Positions 26,298-37,047 of a DNA stretch of 64,000 bases are shown one piece after another. The notes under the pieces were generated by a model that saw nothing but the letters and a program-made list of their open reading frames with translations, searched no databases and was not told the origin of the DNA. The stretch lies in assembly GCF_020921035.1 (NCBI RefSeq), contig NC_063150.1, positions 27,389,826 to 27,453,825 on the forward strand, written 5' to 3'. The DNA is from Rhodamnia argentea. Taxonomy: Eukaryota > Streptophyta > Magnoliopsida > Myrtales > Myrtaceae. Every line of letters begins with the position of its first letter. Within the stretch, counting starts at the first letter, position 1. Position numbers and translations under genes: made by a program.

Positions 26298-27070
26298 TAA
26301 TATCATGATGTGGGAAAGGAACAGATAGTTGCAAGCTGCAAGACTTGGATTATGAGTCATTTCTGCCGAAAGCTACTCTTTGCCTTTGCATAATTCCAAA
26401 ACCATCAAGCAGTTTTCGTAGTCGTCTGAGTTGGGAAGAACCTGTCCTATGGCGAGACCGATTACTTCTGCAGCATTTATGCCTCTTAGGCCTAATCTAA
26501 GTTTCAAACATGATGTTTGTGCCAAATGGCGGGTAACCGAAGCGAACATCTATGATGGTATTGGAAGTTAGACAAGGTGGCAAAATCTCCTACTATGTAA
26601 AACATTAGGTTTCTTTAGTTATGCCGGTGGCTGCGGTGGCTGCAGTCGCGGTCTTGTGGTATAGTCAAGGGTCGGGGCAGTGAACCCGGCGGAGTTGGAG
26701 CAGTGCCACGAAGACGAACCTCGGTCGGTCACCATTCATAGTAGTTAAAGAGAATCTTGCCTACATCTTTTTTGGTTGATCCCGCAATCCTAGTGGAATT
26801 ATGCCTGCTTAGTTCCGTGGTTCGAGGACAACCAAGCATTATGACTGACATCATAGCAAAGCTATGTAACATACTTGACTGGACTATTCTAAAGTCTATC
26901 AAATTGGTCCCACACACCATGAATGAACAAAGCCCATACAGTGCGAACATGTTTCATTTCTCTCCATCTATAAATTCAGACCCTTCGTGGCTTAGACCTT
27001 CGTACCCAGAGCTTCAAAAAAAAAAAAAAACTAGTTGAACAAAACTCATTGCCATCTCTATAACCGTTCG
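26298..27070 (+). promoter_or_regulatory. Upstream region of the unit A dioxygenase, with TATA box
   Basis: CTATAAATTC at 26969-26978 lies about 100 bp before the ATG at 27071, with an A-tract near 27017-27030 in the leader. The sequence matches 39311-40088 of unit B. Copia-1 now sits about 0.8 kb upstream of this ATG, separating the gene from its former distal upstream DNA. Confidence 0.5.
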
Positions 27071-28407
27071 ATGTCTCTGGTACCCATTACTCCGATCAAG
27101 GTCGGTCACATAGACGATGTTCAAGAACTCAGAAGGTCCAAGCCTATGAAAATCCCCACGAGATTCGTTCGGGATATGGACGAGAGGCCGACTCTAGAGA
27201 CTGTCGCTCTGCCTTCGCCTTGTGAAGTTCCGGTCATTGATTTGTCTAAAGCTCATGCGTGGAACAAAAGATGTTAGCAACGCTGAAATATCACAGCTCG
27301 CAGCTGCCTGCCAGGAGTGGGGATTCTTTCAGGTACAGATGGAAATAATTTTTTTTCTCTTCTTTAGCACTTGAAAGATAGTTCATACATAGTCTCAGCA
27401 TTTTTGTTGTTCTGCTAGGTGGTGAATCACAGTATTGATTTGGGTTTGCTCGAGAGGATAGAGGAGGCGGCGAAGGATTTCTTCATGCTGCCTCTGGAGG
27501 AAAAGCAGAAATACCCAATGGCTCCAGGAACTGTTCAGGGGTATGGTCAGGCCTTCGTGTTCTCCGAAGACCAGAAGCTCGATTGGTGCAACATGTTTTC
27601 TCTCAGCATCGAACCCAAGTTCAATCGGGATCCAAAGTTATGGCCTAAGAATCCACCTGAATTTAGGTAATGATGTGTTAGTCAGTCCAAACTTCCATGC
27701 TTGCGAGTATATTGATGGTCGAAGCTTATTTTCCAGCGAAATTGTGGAGGCTTACTCTAAGGAAGTAAGGAAGCTGTGCCAGAGTCTGCTGAAATACATA
27801 GCCGCGAGCCTCGGGTTGAGAGGTAACGTGTTTGAAGAGATGTTCCGGGTAGCCGTGCAAGTCATCGGGATGAATTACTACCCTCCCTGTTCGAGGCCTG
27901 ATCTTGTTCTCGGTTTGAGTCCCCATTCGGATGGAAGTGCTCTGACCGTGCTGCAGCAAGGAAAGGGTAGCTCGGTAGGACTACAAATACTCAAGGACAA
28001 TAAATGGGTGCCGGTCCATCCTATTCCGAATGCTTTTGTGATCAACATCGGCGACACAATTGAAGTACGAAACTCGGTCCTCATTTTTCGTAGTAATCCT
28101 GATCTAGGCATCCGGATAGTCTTTCTCACCGAGATCATATATGCAGGTCCTAACGAATGGGAAGTACAAGAGTGTGGAACATAGAGCTGTGACTCATAGG
28201 GAAAAGGACCGCCTATCGATCGTCACGTTCTACGGCCCTAGCTATGATGTAGAGCTCGGACCGATGGCGGAATTCGTGGACAGGAGCAACCCATGCAAGT
28301 ATAGGAGATACAATCATGGTGAGTACAGCAAGCACTACGTGACCAACAAGCTGCAAGGGAAAAAGACCCTCGAGTTCGCTAAGGTTCAAACCGAGAACTC
28401 GAGTTGA
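27071..28407 (+). pseudogene. 2OG-Fe(II) dioxygenase (SRG1-like), unit A, frameshifted
   Basis: Four exons match the intact unit B gene: 27071-27332, 27419-27666, 27737-28064 and 28147-28407. Exon 1 has one extra A in a run near 27248 (ctaaagctc against ctaagctc in B). This shifts IDLSKLMRGTK to IDLSKAHAWNK and stops at 27275-27277, about 70 residues in. Everything catalytic lies downstream: the HxD motif in LSPHSDGSAL, the distal His in VEHRAV and the DRLSIVTF arginine. Those exons remain open and all splice sites are intact, which suggests recent inactivation. Start and family assignment follow copy B. Confidence 0.85.
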
Positions 28408-29566
28408 AAGCAGTCCCATCTTAGTCCGCCACCTCACGGTTTCCAATAATTGGAGGAGGCATAAAACTAGTACCTTGTAAATTACCATGTGTCTGTATTG
28501 CTTCAGGTTAGTCACTGTATTTGACATAGGCAACAGCTCTAGTTGGACGGTGTTTTGTAGCGGAAGAAAGAGATGTGATCATTTGTGGACAGTATCGTTA
28601 GTGGGAGTTATTGCCGGTTCGTAAAGTGACTATCATTAATGCCGAAACTAAGTGGGGTCTTATGATAAACAACTTTTGCCTTTGAGATTGTCCATATTCA
28701 TGAGTCCCTGAGGTTTGATCCACTTGCAGCATTGAGGGAGAAACACAATTTAGAACACGAAATGCCACTGTTGCTTTTTGGCCTACCAGATTGCCAATAT
28801 GGAAAACAGCATCAAACGATGACGATACCACAGACATCGAAACAAAACATTATTGTCAATGGTAATCACATTATGAACCATGGTCTGAAGGAAAACTGAG
28901 CTGCACGAGTACTCGTCTAGTTTACAGCAAAACTCATACAGAGGCTGCAATAATGAGAACCCACCTAAGCATAAGAGTTAAGCTGACCAGAAACAGAAGC
29001 AAACTGACACAAGCCAACTACAGTTAACCATAGAGATCTTTCATTAGAATATGCCCAAGTTGGAGATTCTGCATAGATTCTTATGAAGTTATGATAGACC
29101 TCGAGAAAGTTGACGGGGGGAATACTGTTATACACTTCGTGATCGAAGAATGATCGTGTGGAGCTAATGTCGATTCTCCGGTCAAAAAGATTGACATCAT
29201 TAACCCAGAAGAAGTGCCTCTATTTGCTGTCGAATTTGCAATCTTACACCAAGTGAAGACTCTTTCTGTCAGCATCCAATTAGCATAGTTCAAGTTCAAG
29301 TCGAAATTTCTCTTTGTTCAGCCAGATTTTAGCATCAAAAGTTCAGGGATGATGAAAAAATTGACTGCAACTGACCCTAACATGATTACGGCAGCAACTA
29401 CTCGTTATATTCATTAGTAACTCAGGACTCAAATACTAGGGGGTCATTAGCTAAAAAACAAGTGATTGATGCATAAAAGTATAAATCAAGAATATATCGG
29501 ATACAATCATTGACTAATTTAGAATTGCCGGATTCAACTAAGTAAAGACGCGAACTTTAATGGAAC
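28408..29566. other. 3' flank of the unit A dioxygenase
   Basis: It is collinear with 41425-42591 of unit B. Short minus-strand ORFs at 28598-28837 and 29081-29299 recur in B, but at 29081-29299 the reading frame differs between copies, which argues against coding function. Copia-2 is inserted at the right edge. Confidence 0.5.
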
Positions 29567-29571
29567 AATGT

Positions 29572-29681
29572 TGTTGAAAGGGTAGTTTAGTCTTTTCTAT
29601 AATTAGTGAGCCCTAATGTTCACTATATATATAGATGATGTAATCTGATAATGAAGTGAATGACAATTATGTTTTTCAACA
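29572..29681 (+). repeat. Copia-2 5' LTR
   Basis: This is a 110-bp LTR beginning tgttgaaagg and ending tttttcaaca, with an internal tatatatatag box. It is identical to the 3' copy. Confidence 0.95.
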
Positions 29682-29693
29682 TGGTATCAGAGC

Positions 29694-30619
29694 CTATGGT
29701 CACCAAAACCCTTCTCCGCTTTCAGTAAAAAAAAAAAAAAAAAAAAAAGAGGATCCAGAGCGGTCGGCGTTGCCCGACGCCACCCGGCGTTGCTCGACAC
29801 CGCCCAACCCTAGATCCATAGCAACCGGCGTTGCCTAACGTCACCCGACGTTACCCGACGCAGCCCAAATCCAGCGTCACTCGACGCTTGGCGCCGTCGT
29901 CTGACTCCACCAGGCGAGCCCTTGGCCGTCTCTCCGTCTCCATGTTGGATCGATGAATTCCTTCGTCGAATTATAAATTGGCGACGTGAATCCACAGCTG
30001 CAGCCACTGTTACCGTTATTGGATCGATGAATTCCTTCGTCGAATGATTGCAACAACAAGGAGAATCACGTGTTCATGTCCACCACCAGCTTGGAATGGT
30101 GCGAGATCACGAACTGATGCTTTAATTTTGGTTTTCTATTCATTTATGGTGTTCGGTTGCTTGGTTGCCAGAAAGTTCTTTTTTTTGGTAGTGCTTCATT
30201 CTGTGTTGCAACAGAAATTGCGGTGAAGATTAGTTTAGGAGGCTCATCATCAGTTTCAGCATTGAAATTTGAATCTCTCTTAGTTTATAATAAGAGGGAG
30301 AGGCAGTGACGGAGGGCTTGTTCCTGCATGCCTCTTGGTTTGCTTTGCGTTTATCTCAGGTTGTTGGAGTCCAGTACCTTTGAAGGTCTCTTTTGTCGTG
30401 GCATTTGATCTGTTGGAACCTTATTGTATTGGCTTGAGACTTCAGTTGATGTTCCGCCTTCCCTTGGCCAAAAGACAGTGTTGATTTGTTAATGCCCTCT
30501 ATTGATTCGTGTTTATGTTCTGATGAGTTATTTCCATTGGTGGTAATTGGTGGTAATTATTACCTTTAGTGCACAAGGTGCCAATTTTCGTAAGTTCACT
30601 TTTATATTATTATTGAACT
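29694..30619 (+). other. Copia-2 untranslated leader with internal repeats
   Basis: It contains an A20 tract near 29729-29748 and a low-complexity run of cgacgc/ggcgttgcc-type phrases (about 29765-29890). A perfect 27-bp direct repeat starts ttggatcgatgaattcc at 29945-29971 and again at 30019-30045. No ORF precedes gag at 30620. Confidence 0.7.
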
Positions 30620-33600
30620 ATGGCTAGTAATTCTGGAAACACGGATACTAGTCTCACAAATCTGAAGCTGACCTCCGTTAAGCTCGATGGGACCAATTAC
30701 CCTTCTTGGTCTATGGCAGTCGAAACATATCTTTTGGCCACAAAACAACCGAGTTATTTGACTTCATCTCCACCTATGGATAAAACAAAGGAGGATGATT
30801 GGCGTTCTGGCGATGCTGCTATTAGGACATTGTTGTGGAATACCATGGATTCCAAGATTAGTCCTCAGTTTATGCGTTGTACCTCAGCCAAAGCTATTTG
30901 GGACAAATGTGCTCTCATGTTTTCGGGTCGTGATAATATGACCCGTGTTTGTGATGTGTGGGAGGAACTATTTGACCTTCGTATTGGAGACATGTCTGCA
31001 TCTGATTATTATTCTAAGTTCACTACACTTTGTGAGAAACTGGATACTTATTTGCCCGCCACCGATGACATTAGAGAGCCGGCTAAGCGCCAACAGGATA
31101 TGAGAGTTGTGTTATTTCTTCGGGGGCTTGGTCCTACTCATTCTTCTCTTCGACAGCAGATTATCTCTCAGGGTACTCTTCCATCAGTAGATGAGGTTTT
31201 TTCTCGAGTACTTCGATGCGTGCTCGACTCATCATCATCAGCACCTGTAGCAAGTGCCATGATTTCTCGGTCTGGCGGCGGTCGTGGAGGCCGGGGGCGT
31301 GGTCCTCGAGGTCGTGGTAGGTCTCTCTTTTTACCAGGTCGTGGCCGAGATAGTGGTAAGGGTGCTGGAAGTTCTCGTTATTGCAATCATTGTCGCCGAG
31401 CTGGTCATACCGAGCCTTATTGTTATATCCTACATCCCGAGCTTCGCCCACGGGCTGCTTATGCTGAAGCAGTAGAATCTCCAAGTCTGAAGGTTGCTGA
31501 TCGGTCACAAGAGTTGCCTAGTACCATTATGCTGACTCGCGGTGAGTACGAATCCTTAGTGCGTCCCAACCAGGTGGTGGATTCCTCTGCTCCTATTGCT
31601 ACTTTGGTACAGACTTCTTCGGGTAGTCCAACTTGTTTACTCTCTTCTGCGCCCACAACTTGGGTCATAGACTCTGGCGCCACAAATCATATGATTGGTA
31701 ATTCTAAGTTGTTGTCTGGTATTACTTCTATATCACCTAGTTCCGTTACACTCGCCGATGGTTCACAATCCCATATCACCGGTCAAGGGAATGCAACATT
31801 GGGTCCCTCTCTTACTCTTTCATCTGTTTACCATTTGCCAGCTTTCCCATATAACTTGCTCTCTGTTAGTTCTCTTACTAGAGATTTGAACTGTTCCGTA
31901 ACGTTTACTTCCACTCATTGTGTCTTTCGGGATCCGAGGACCGGACGGATGATTGGTGGCGGACATGAGTCCAATGGGCTTTACTACCTGAACAAAGACC
32001 TTATTGCTGCAGCTGCTCAAAAGAAAACTGCTTCCGACTTATTCCGGATGCATTGTCGTATGGGTCATCCACCAACCGATATTCTTCGTCATTTTTCACC
32101 TATTTCGGAATCTATGAGTCATATTCGGTGTGATGCTTGCCAATTTGGCAAACACCATCGGTTATCATTTCCTTCTCGTGTCCAGCGTCGTGTGTCAAGT
32201 CCTTTTGAGTTGGTCCATTCTGATGTTTGGGGACCATGTCGTGTCGGTGACATATCTGGTTATAAATATTTTGTTACATTCGTGGATGATTATTCCCGAA
32301 TGACGTGGTTATATTTAATAAAAGATCGAACTGAAGTTTTTTCTTGTTTCCGTATGTTCTACTTTGAAATTCTCAATCAATATCATGTTTCTATTAAATG
32401 TTTGCGTTCTGATAATGCAAAAGAATATATGGCTATTTCTTCCGGTTTTCAATCATTTCTTATATCTCATGGGATTTTGCATCGGACTTCTTGTCCCTAT
32501 ACCCCCCAACAGAATGGGGTAGCCGAACGAAAAAATCGCCATCTTCTAGATGTGGCCCGTTGCCTCCTTTTTCATATGAACCTCCCCAAAATATACTCGG
32601 GGCATGCTATTCTTACAGCATGCTATCTCATAAATCGCCTTCCATCCTCGGTGCTTCGTGGGGGCATACCTTTCTCCACTATCCATCCTACAAGTTCACT
32701 TTTTACTTTACCACTTCGTGTGTTTGGATGTGTCTGTTTTGTGCATCGTCTTGCTCCTGGTCATGATAAGCTCGATCCACGGGCTGATAAGTGTGTATTT
32801 CTTGGGTATTCTCGAACTCGGAAAGGGTATAAGTGTTATAGTCCGGTCGGTCGGCGATTATATGTCTCTCGCAGATGTAACCTTTTTCGAGGATCGGTCA
32901 TATTACTCCTCTACAGTAGTTCCTTCGGAAGATGTTACGTCTTCGACTATGGCTCCACTGCCGCCTATTCCATTAGCAAGTGTGCTCGAGCCATCAACAT
33001 CGTCATCTACTTTTCGGTTCGCCGATAAGACCTATCAACGACGCCGGTCTGTTCAACGTGAGGTAGTACGGTCGCCGCCTACTTTGGATATTCATGTTTC
33101 TCCACCCGTCGATGTCCCGTCTTCTGATCCTCCGATCGCCGCCGAGCCCGATTCTACTATTGACATTCCCATTGCATTGCGCAAAGGTACACGTTCTTGT
33201 GTTGGTCAACCTAATCCTCGATTTACTCCTTATAGTGGATTATCTTGTCATACACATACTCGGTACCCTCTTTCTCAATTTTTATCCTATGATTGTCTTT
33301 CTCCTACATATTCCTCGTTTGTTGCTTCTTTATCTACTGTATCTGTGCCAAGTACCGTTGTAGAGGCTCTTGCTCATCCAGGTTGGCGACAGGCTATGGA
33401 GGATGAAATGCGGGCGCTACGGGATAATGGGACATGGCAACTTACATCGTTTACTCTGGGGAAACAGTCGTGGGGTGCCGTTGGATTTTCACACTAAAGT
33501 TTCAACCAGATGGCACCGTTGAGCGTCTCAAGGCACGTTTGGTAGCCAAAGGCTACACCCAAACATATGGAGTTGATTATGATGATACATTCTCTCCCGT

Positions 33601-34882
33601 AGCAAAGATACCTTCCGTTCGTGTTTTCATCTCTCTTGCCGTCCATTATGGTTGGATTCTTCACCAACTTGATGTCAAGAATGCTTTTCTTCATGGGGAC
33701 TTGGCGTAAGAGGTATATATGGAGCAACCCCCGGGATTTGTTGCTCAGGGGGAGTCTGCCAGTGTTTGTCGCCTGCGCAAGGCATTATATGGGTTGAAAC
33801 AATCTCCTCGTGCCTGGTTTGGTCGTTTCGGTGATGCGGTTATTCGGTTTGGTTTGCGACGTTGTACTGTAGATCATTCTGTTTTTAGCTCTACTTCCCC
33901 TGCTGGGTGTGTTCTGCTAGTTGTGTATGTGGATGATATTATCATTACTGGTAGTGATTACGTGGGCATAAAAAAATTGAAACAGTTTCTACGGACAGAA
34001 TTTAGCACAAAAGATATGGGCTATTTGCGATATTTCTTAGGCATTGAGGTGGCTTACTCACGTGATGGTATCTCATTATCACAGCGAAAATATGTATTGG
34101 ATATTCTTAGTGAGGTTGGCTTTCTTGGAGCGAAACCTGTTAATACTCCGATGGATCCTAATGTGAAGCTTGATGCAGAACATGGCGAATTACTTCATAA
34201 TCCAAGTAAGTATCGGAGGCTGGTGGGTAAGCTCAATTATTTAACTGTTACCCGACCGGATATATCTTTCTTTGTTAGTGTTGTTAGTCAATTTATGAGT
34301 ACTCCTCGTACTACACATTGGGAGGCAGTACTACGTATAGTTAAATACTTGAAGGGAGCACCGGGCAAAGGGATATTGTTCAAGAATAATGGACATCTTG
34401 ATGTTATTGGCTACTCTGATGCTGATTGGGCTGGTTGTCCTTTTGATAGGCGATCAACTTCTGGTTACCGCGTATTTTTGGGAGGCAATCTTGTGAGTTG
34501 GAAAAGTAAGAAACAACAGGTGGTGTCTCGATCAAGTGCCGAGGCGGAATATCGCGCCATGGCTCATGTGACTAGTGAGTTGATTTGGTTGAGGATGTTA
34601 TTATCCGAACTCAGAATATCATCGTCAAGTCCCTCAATCCTATGTTGTGATAACCGATCTGCTATGCATATCGCTTCAAATCCAGTTTTTCATGAGCGCA
34701 CGAAGCATATTGAAGTAGATTGTCATTTTGTGCGAGAAAAAATTCAAAACAAGAGCATAACACTTCAATACACAAGGACTGAAGATCAACTTGCTGATCT
34801 TTTCACTAAGTCATTACAGGGAAGTAGAGTAATTGCTTTGTGTAACAAGTTGGGACTCTTTGATGTTTATGCCCCAACTTGA
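30620..34882 (+). pseudogene. Copia-2 gag-pol, nearly intact
   Basis: A single frame runs from ATG 30620 through gag, a CCHC zinc knuckle (CNHCRRAGHTEPYC, 31383-31424), an intact protease DSG (31670-31678) and integrase (HHCC finger, FVDDYSRMTW, RSDNAKEY). Near 32872 a 1-bp change shifts the frame. A second shift near 33455 and a TAA at 33707-33709 (where GAA would be expected in the LAEEVYM context) interrupt RT. The rest is open to 34882, with YVDD at 33926-33937 and RNase H SDADWAGC, AEAEYRAMA and DNRSAMHIA. With only three lesions but identical LTRs, it may have been copied in trans by an active relative. Confidence 0.92.
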
Positions 34883-34889
34883 GGGGGAG

Positions 34890-34999
34890 TGTTGAAAGGG
34901 TAGTTTAGTCTTTTCTATAATTAGTGAGCCCTAATGTTCACTATATATATAGATGATGTAATCTGATAATGAAGTGAATGACAATTATGTTTTTCAACA
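34890..34999 (+). repeat. Copia-2 3' LTR
   Basis: This 110-bp LTR is identical to 29572-29681, preceded by the polypurine tract and followed by TSD aatgt. Confidence 0.95.
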
Positions 35000-35004
35000 A
35001 ATGT

Positions 35005-35470
35005 GATTAAAGATATATGGGATTAGAGGAAGCAAAAGGAATCCGATGCACCGTTCAAGTTGTGTTTAACACCCTATAGTGCGCGTGTGCAGAATTTGAA
35101 TTGCTTTCTACAGTTAAACCAACTGATCTGATATCACATAGGAGCTGTAACAAAACTGAATAGAGATCAGCTGCCTCGATTGTGTTTCATCGTATCTTCT
35201 TCACAGCATCGTGTATTTCTCGTCTTTTCTCAGTTTGCTGTTGTCATCGCCTCCTTGCGTTTCCAATCACTTCATCCATTCCATCAATTTGGTTTTTTTG
35301 TTTGCCCCTTTTCCACCCAGATGGCTCAACCAGTTGGGAGGAGCAGCTTTTCCTCAGTGGAATGAAGAAAAGGTTGAGGCCACAATTATATGTTGTATCT
35401 TTACTTGTTCATATTATTGGTGCTCAGGGAAGCACTAACCAGGCAACTTTAGCGCGGGCTTCGCCGATTC
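35005..35470. other. Terminal block of unit A
   Basis: It matches 42596-43060. The short plus ORFs at 35180-35625 are not supported by the paralogous block, whose frames differ. There is no recognised gene. Confidence 0.45.
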
Positions 35471-35496
35471 TTAAGCTGAAAATTCGGCGAAGCCCG
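35455..35496. repeat. Inverted repeat and templated filler at the A/B junction
   Basis: CGGGCTTCGCCGA (35455-35467) and its exact reverse complement TCGGCGAAGCCCG (35484-35496) flank a 16-nt loop. In unit B's right end only the first arm exists (43041-43053), so the second arm is new at the junction. The 14 nt at 35482-35495 belong to neither parental sequence. Confidence 0.9.
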
Positions 35497-36820
35497 ATAG
35501 TTGTTGATTCGACTTTATTAACCAGTTGCTTGCTTCTGTGGCAATCTCAACCTGTCCGTGAAGCCTACTTGCTGATAGAAGAGTTCCCCACAAGAGCGCT
35601 CCCTCTTCAGGCCTCACCTGGATAGATTTCGCCAACTCATAAGCCTTGTCAAGTCGGCCTATTCGGCCAAGCATATCAACTACACATGTATAATGCCTTG
35701 CGTCTGGGATTATTCCGTATTTTTTATCCATGGACTCCAAGATGGCAAGGTCATCATCAACAAGTCCCGAGTGGCTACATGCATGCGGTATCCCGAGAAA
35801 GGTGACGTCATTGGGTTTAACACCTCTATCAATCATCTCTTCCAACAGTTCTAAGGACAACATCCCGAGTCCATACTTTGCAGCACCCACAATCATGGAG
35901 GTGTAGGGAACAACAGATGGATTTTCTATCCTCCTGAAAACTTTCTCACAGTAATTGAAATACCCGCACTTGGCATACATATCCATCAATGCACTCGCAA
36001 TTACATCATTAGTATCGTAGCCATAGCGAATCACTGCTCCATGAGCGATCCTTCCCGAGACTAGAGAGCCTGAGCTTGAACAAGCATTCACAACACTAGC
36101 CAGCATGAAATGATTTGGAAAACCAAATCTGGAATAATCGAACTCCCAAAACAGATGAAGCGCCTCTTTCCCTTTTCCGCTCTGTGCATATGCCGTGATC
36201 ATCGATGTCCAAGAGACAATATTCTTATTGGACATCGAGTCAAAAACCCGTCTAGCTTCATCAACTTCATTGCACTTCCCGTACATGTCCACCAGTGAAG
36301 AACACACCACAACATTACCACGTAGACCAAACACCTCGACATGGGCATGAATTCCTCTCCCCACTCTAAGGTCGGCAAGAACCGAGCAAGCATTGGCCAC
36401 AGTTGTAAGAGCAAACTCATTAGGCAACACTGCACTTCTCCTCATCCTCCCATATAACCAAAGAGCCACCTCGGGTCGGCCCACGCCGATATACCCGGCC
36501 ATGAGCGAAGTCCACGACACGACATTCGGCTCGGGCAATTCGTCGAACAACCGGCGGGCGTGTTCGATTTCCTGCAGTTTCGCGTAGCGGTTGATGAGGT
36601 GATTCGTGGCGGTGGTGTGGGTCAGGAGGCTGGACTTGAGAAGGCGAGTGTGTATCGAGAACGCAGAGTAAAAATCGTTGCTTTCTGGGGGTTTCCCAGC
36701 GTGGAGGGTTTTGCTGTGGAACTTTGTCAGTTGATTTTGGCGCCAACGTCGCGCGTTCTTCAGGGCAGAGAGGAGGTTCCCCATGAACGACGTCGTCTTC
36801 ATATGCGAAGACGCCTCCAA
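35471..36820 (-). pseudogene. PPR gene copy truncated by the duplication (unit B)
   Basis: The 449-codon ORF is collinear with the complete gene at 17144-18982 up to ...SNQQLSG. It then runs into the junction filler, which encodes FAEFSA and a TAA at 35471-35473. All PPR repeats up to the start of the E region remain, but the E+ and DYW deaminase domains are lost. About a dozen substitutions separate the copies (e.g. KKTSFTGNLLF against KTTSFMGNLLS). The promoter region and TATA box are duplicated too, so it could be transcribed. Without DYW it could only bind RNA or act with a partner deaminase in trans; a decaying copy is more likely. Confidence 0.88.
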
Positions 36821-36929
36821 AGTACAAAGGTCAACTCGTTGCCCTTTTTATAACGTCGTTACGGCAAAAATGTCGTTTCTTGACTCATACGACGCCGTTA
36901 AATGTTCAATACGATTCGCCGACTTTACT

Positions 36930-36931
<2 letters not shown>

Positions 36932-36983
<52 letters not shown>
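36932..36983. repeat. Compound (CT)n(TA)n microsatellite, unit B only
   Basis: About fifteen CT repeats run directly into about ten TA repeats. They sit in the roughly 140-bp block (36899-37047) that unit A lacks, upstream of the truncated PPR copy. Confidence 0.85.
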
Positions 36984-37047
36984 TGTAATTAATCAAATAA
37001 ATTCACATCAATAACACTTATCATTATTATTTTTTTTATCTTTTCAG

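Larger units (their letters stand above)
29572..34999 (+). mobile_element. Copia-2: young Ty1/Copia LTR retrotransposon
   Basis: The element is 5428 bp. Its LTRs (29572-29681 and 34890-34999) are 110 bp and, by my base-by-base reading, identical. The TSD aatgt is at 29567-29571 and 35000-35004; the empty site in unit B is around 42587-42592. The primer site TGGTATCAGAGCC starts at 29682 (initiator Met-tRNA). The polypurine tract GAGGGGGAG at 34881-34889 abuts the 3' LTR. A long leader (29694-30619) precedes gag. The domain order is Copia. Confidence 0.96.
17658..35481. repeat. Tandem segmental duplication, unit A
   Basis: Apart from the two Copia insertions and small indels, 17658-35481 aligns collinearly with 35496-43067. 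Matching landmarks are: PPR 5' part (17658-18982 / 35496-36820), poly-A/G spacer (19510 / 37490), dioxygenase (27071 / 40089), 3' spacer (28408 / 41425) and terminal block (35005-35481 / 42596-43067). Removing the retrotransposons leaves about 7.4 kb, against 7.57 kb for unit B. The PPR proteins differ at about a dozen of roughly 437 shared residues. Confidence 0.93.

Noticed and set aside
27543-28184. 213-codon ORF as a separate protein
   Set aside because: It reads through introns of the dioxygenase in mixed frames; the spliced four-exon model explains the conserved motifs.
29081-29299. Conserved minus ORF (also 42046-42318) as a gene
   Set aside because: The reading frame changes between the two duplication copies, so coding constraint is absent.
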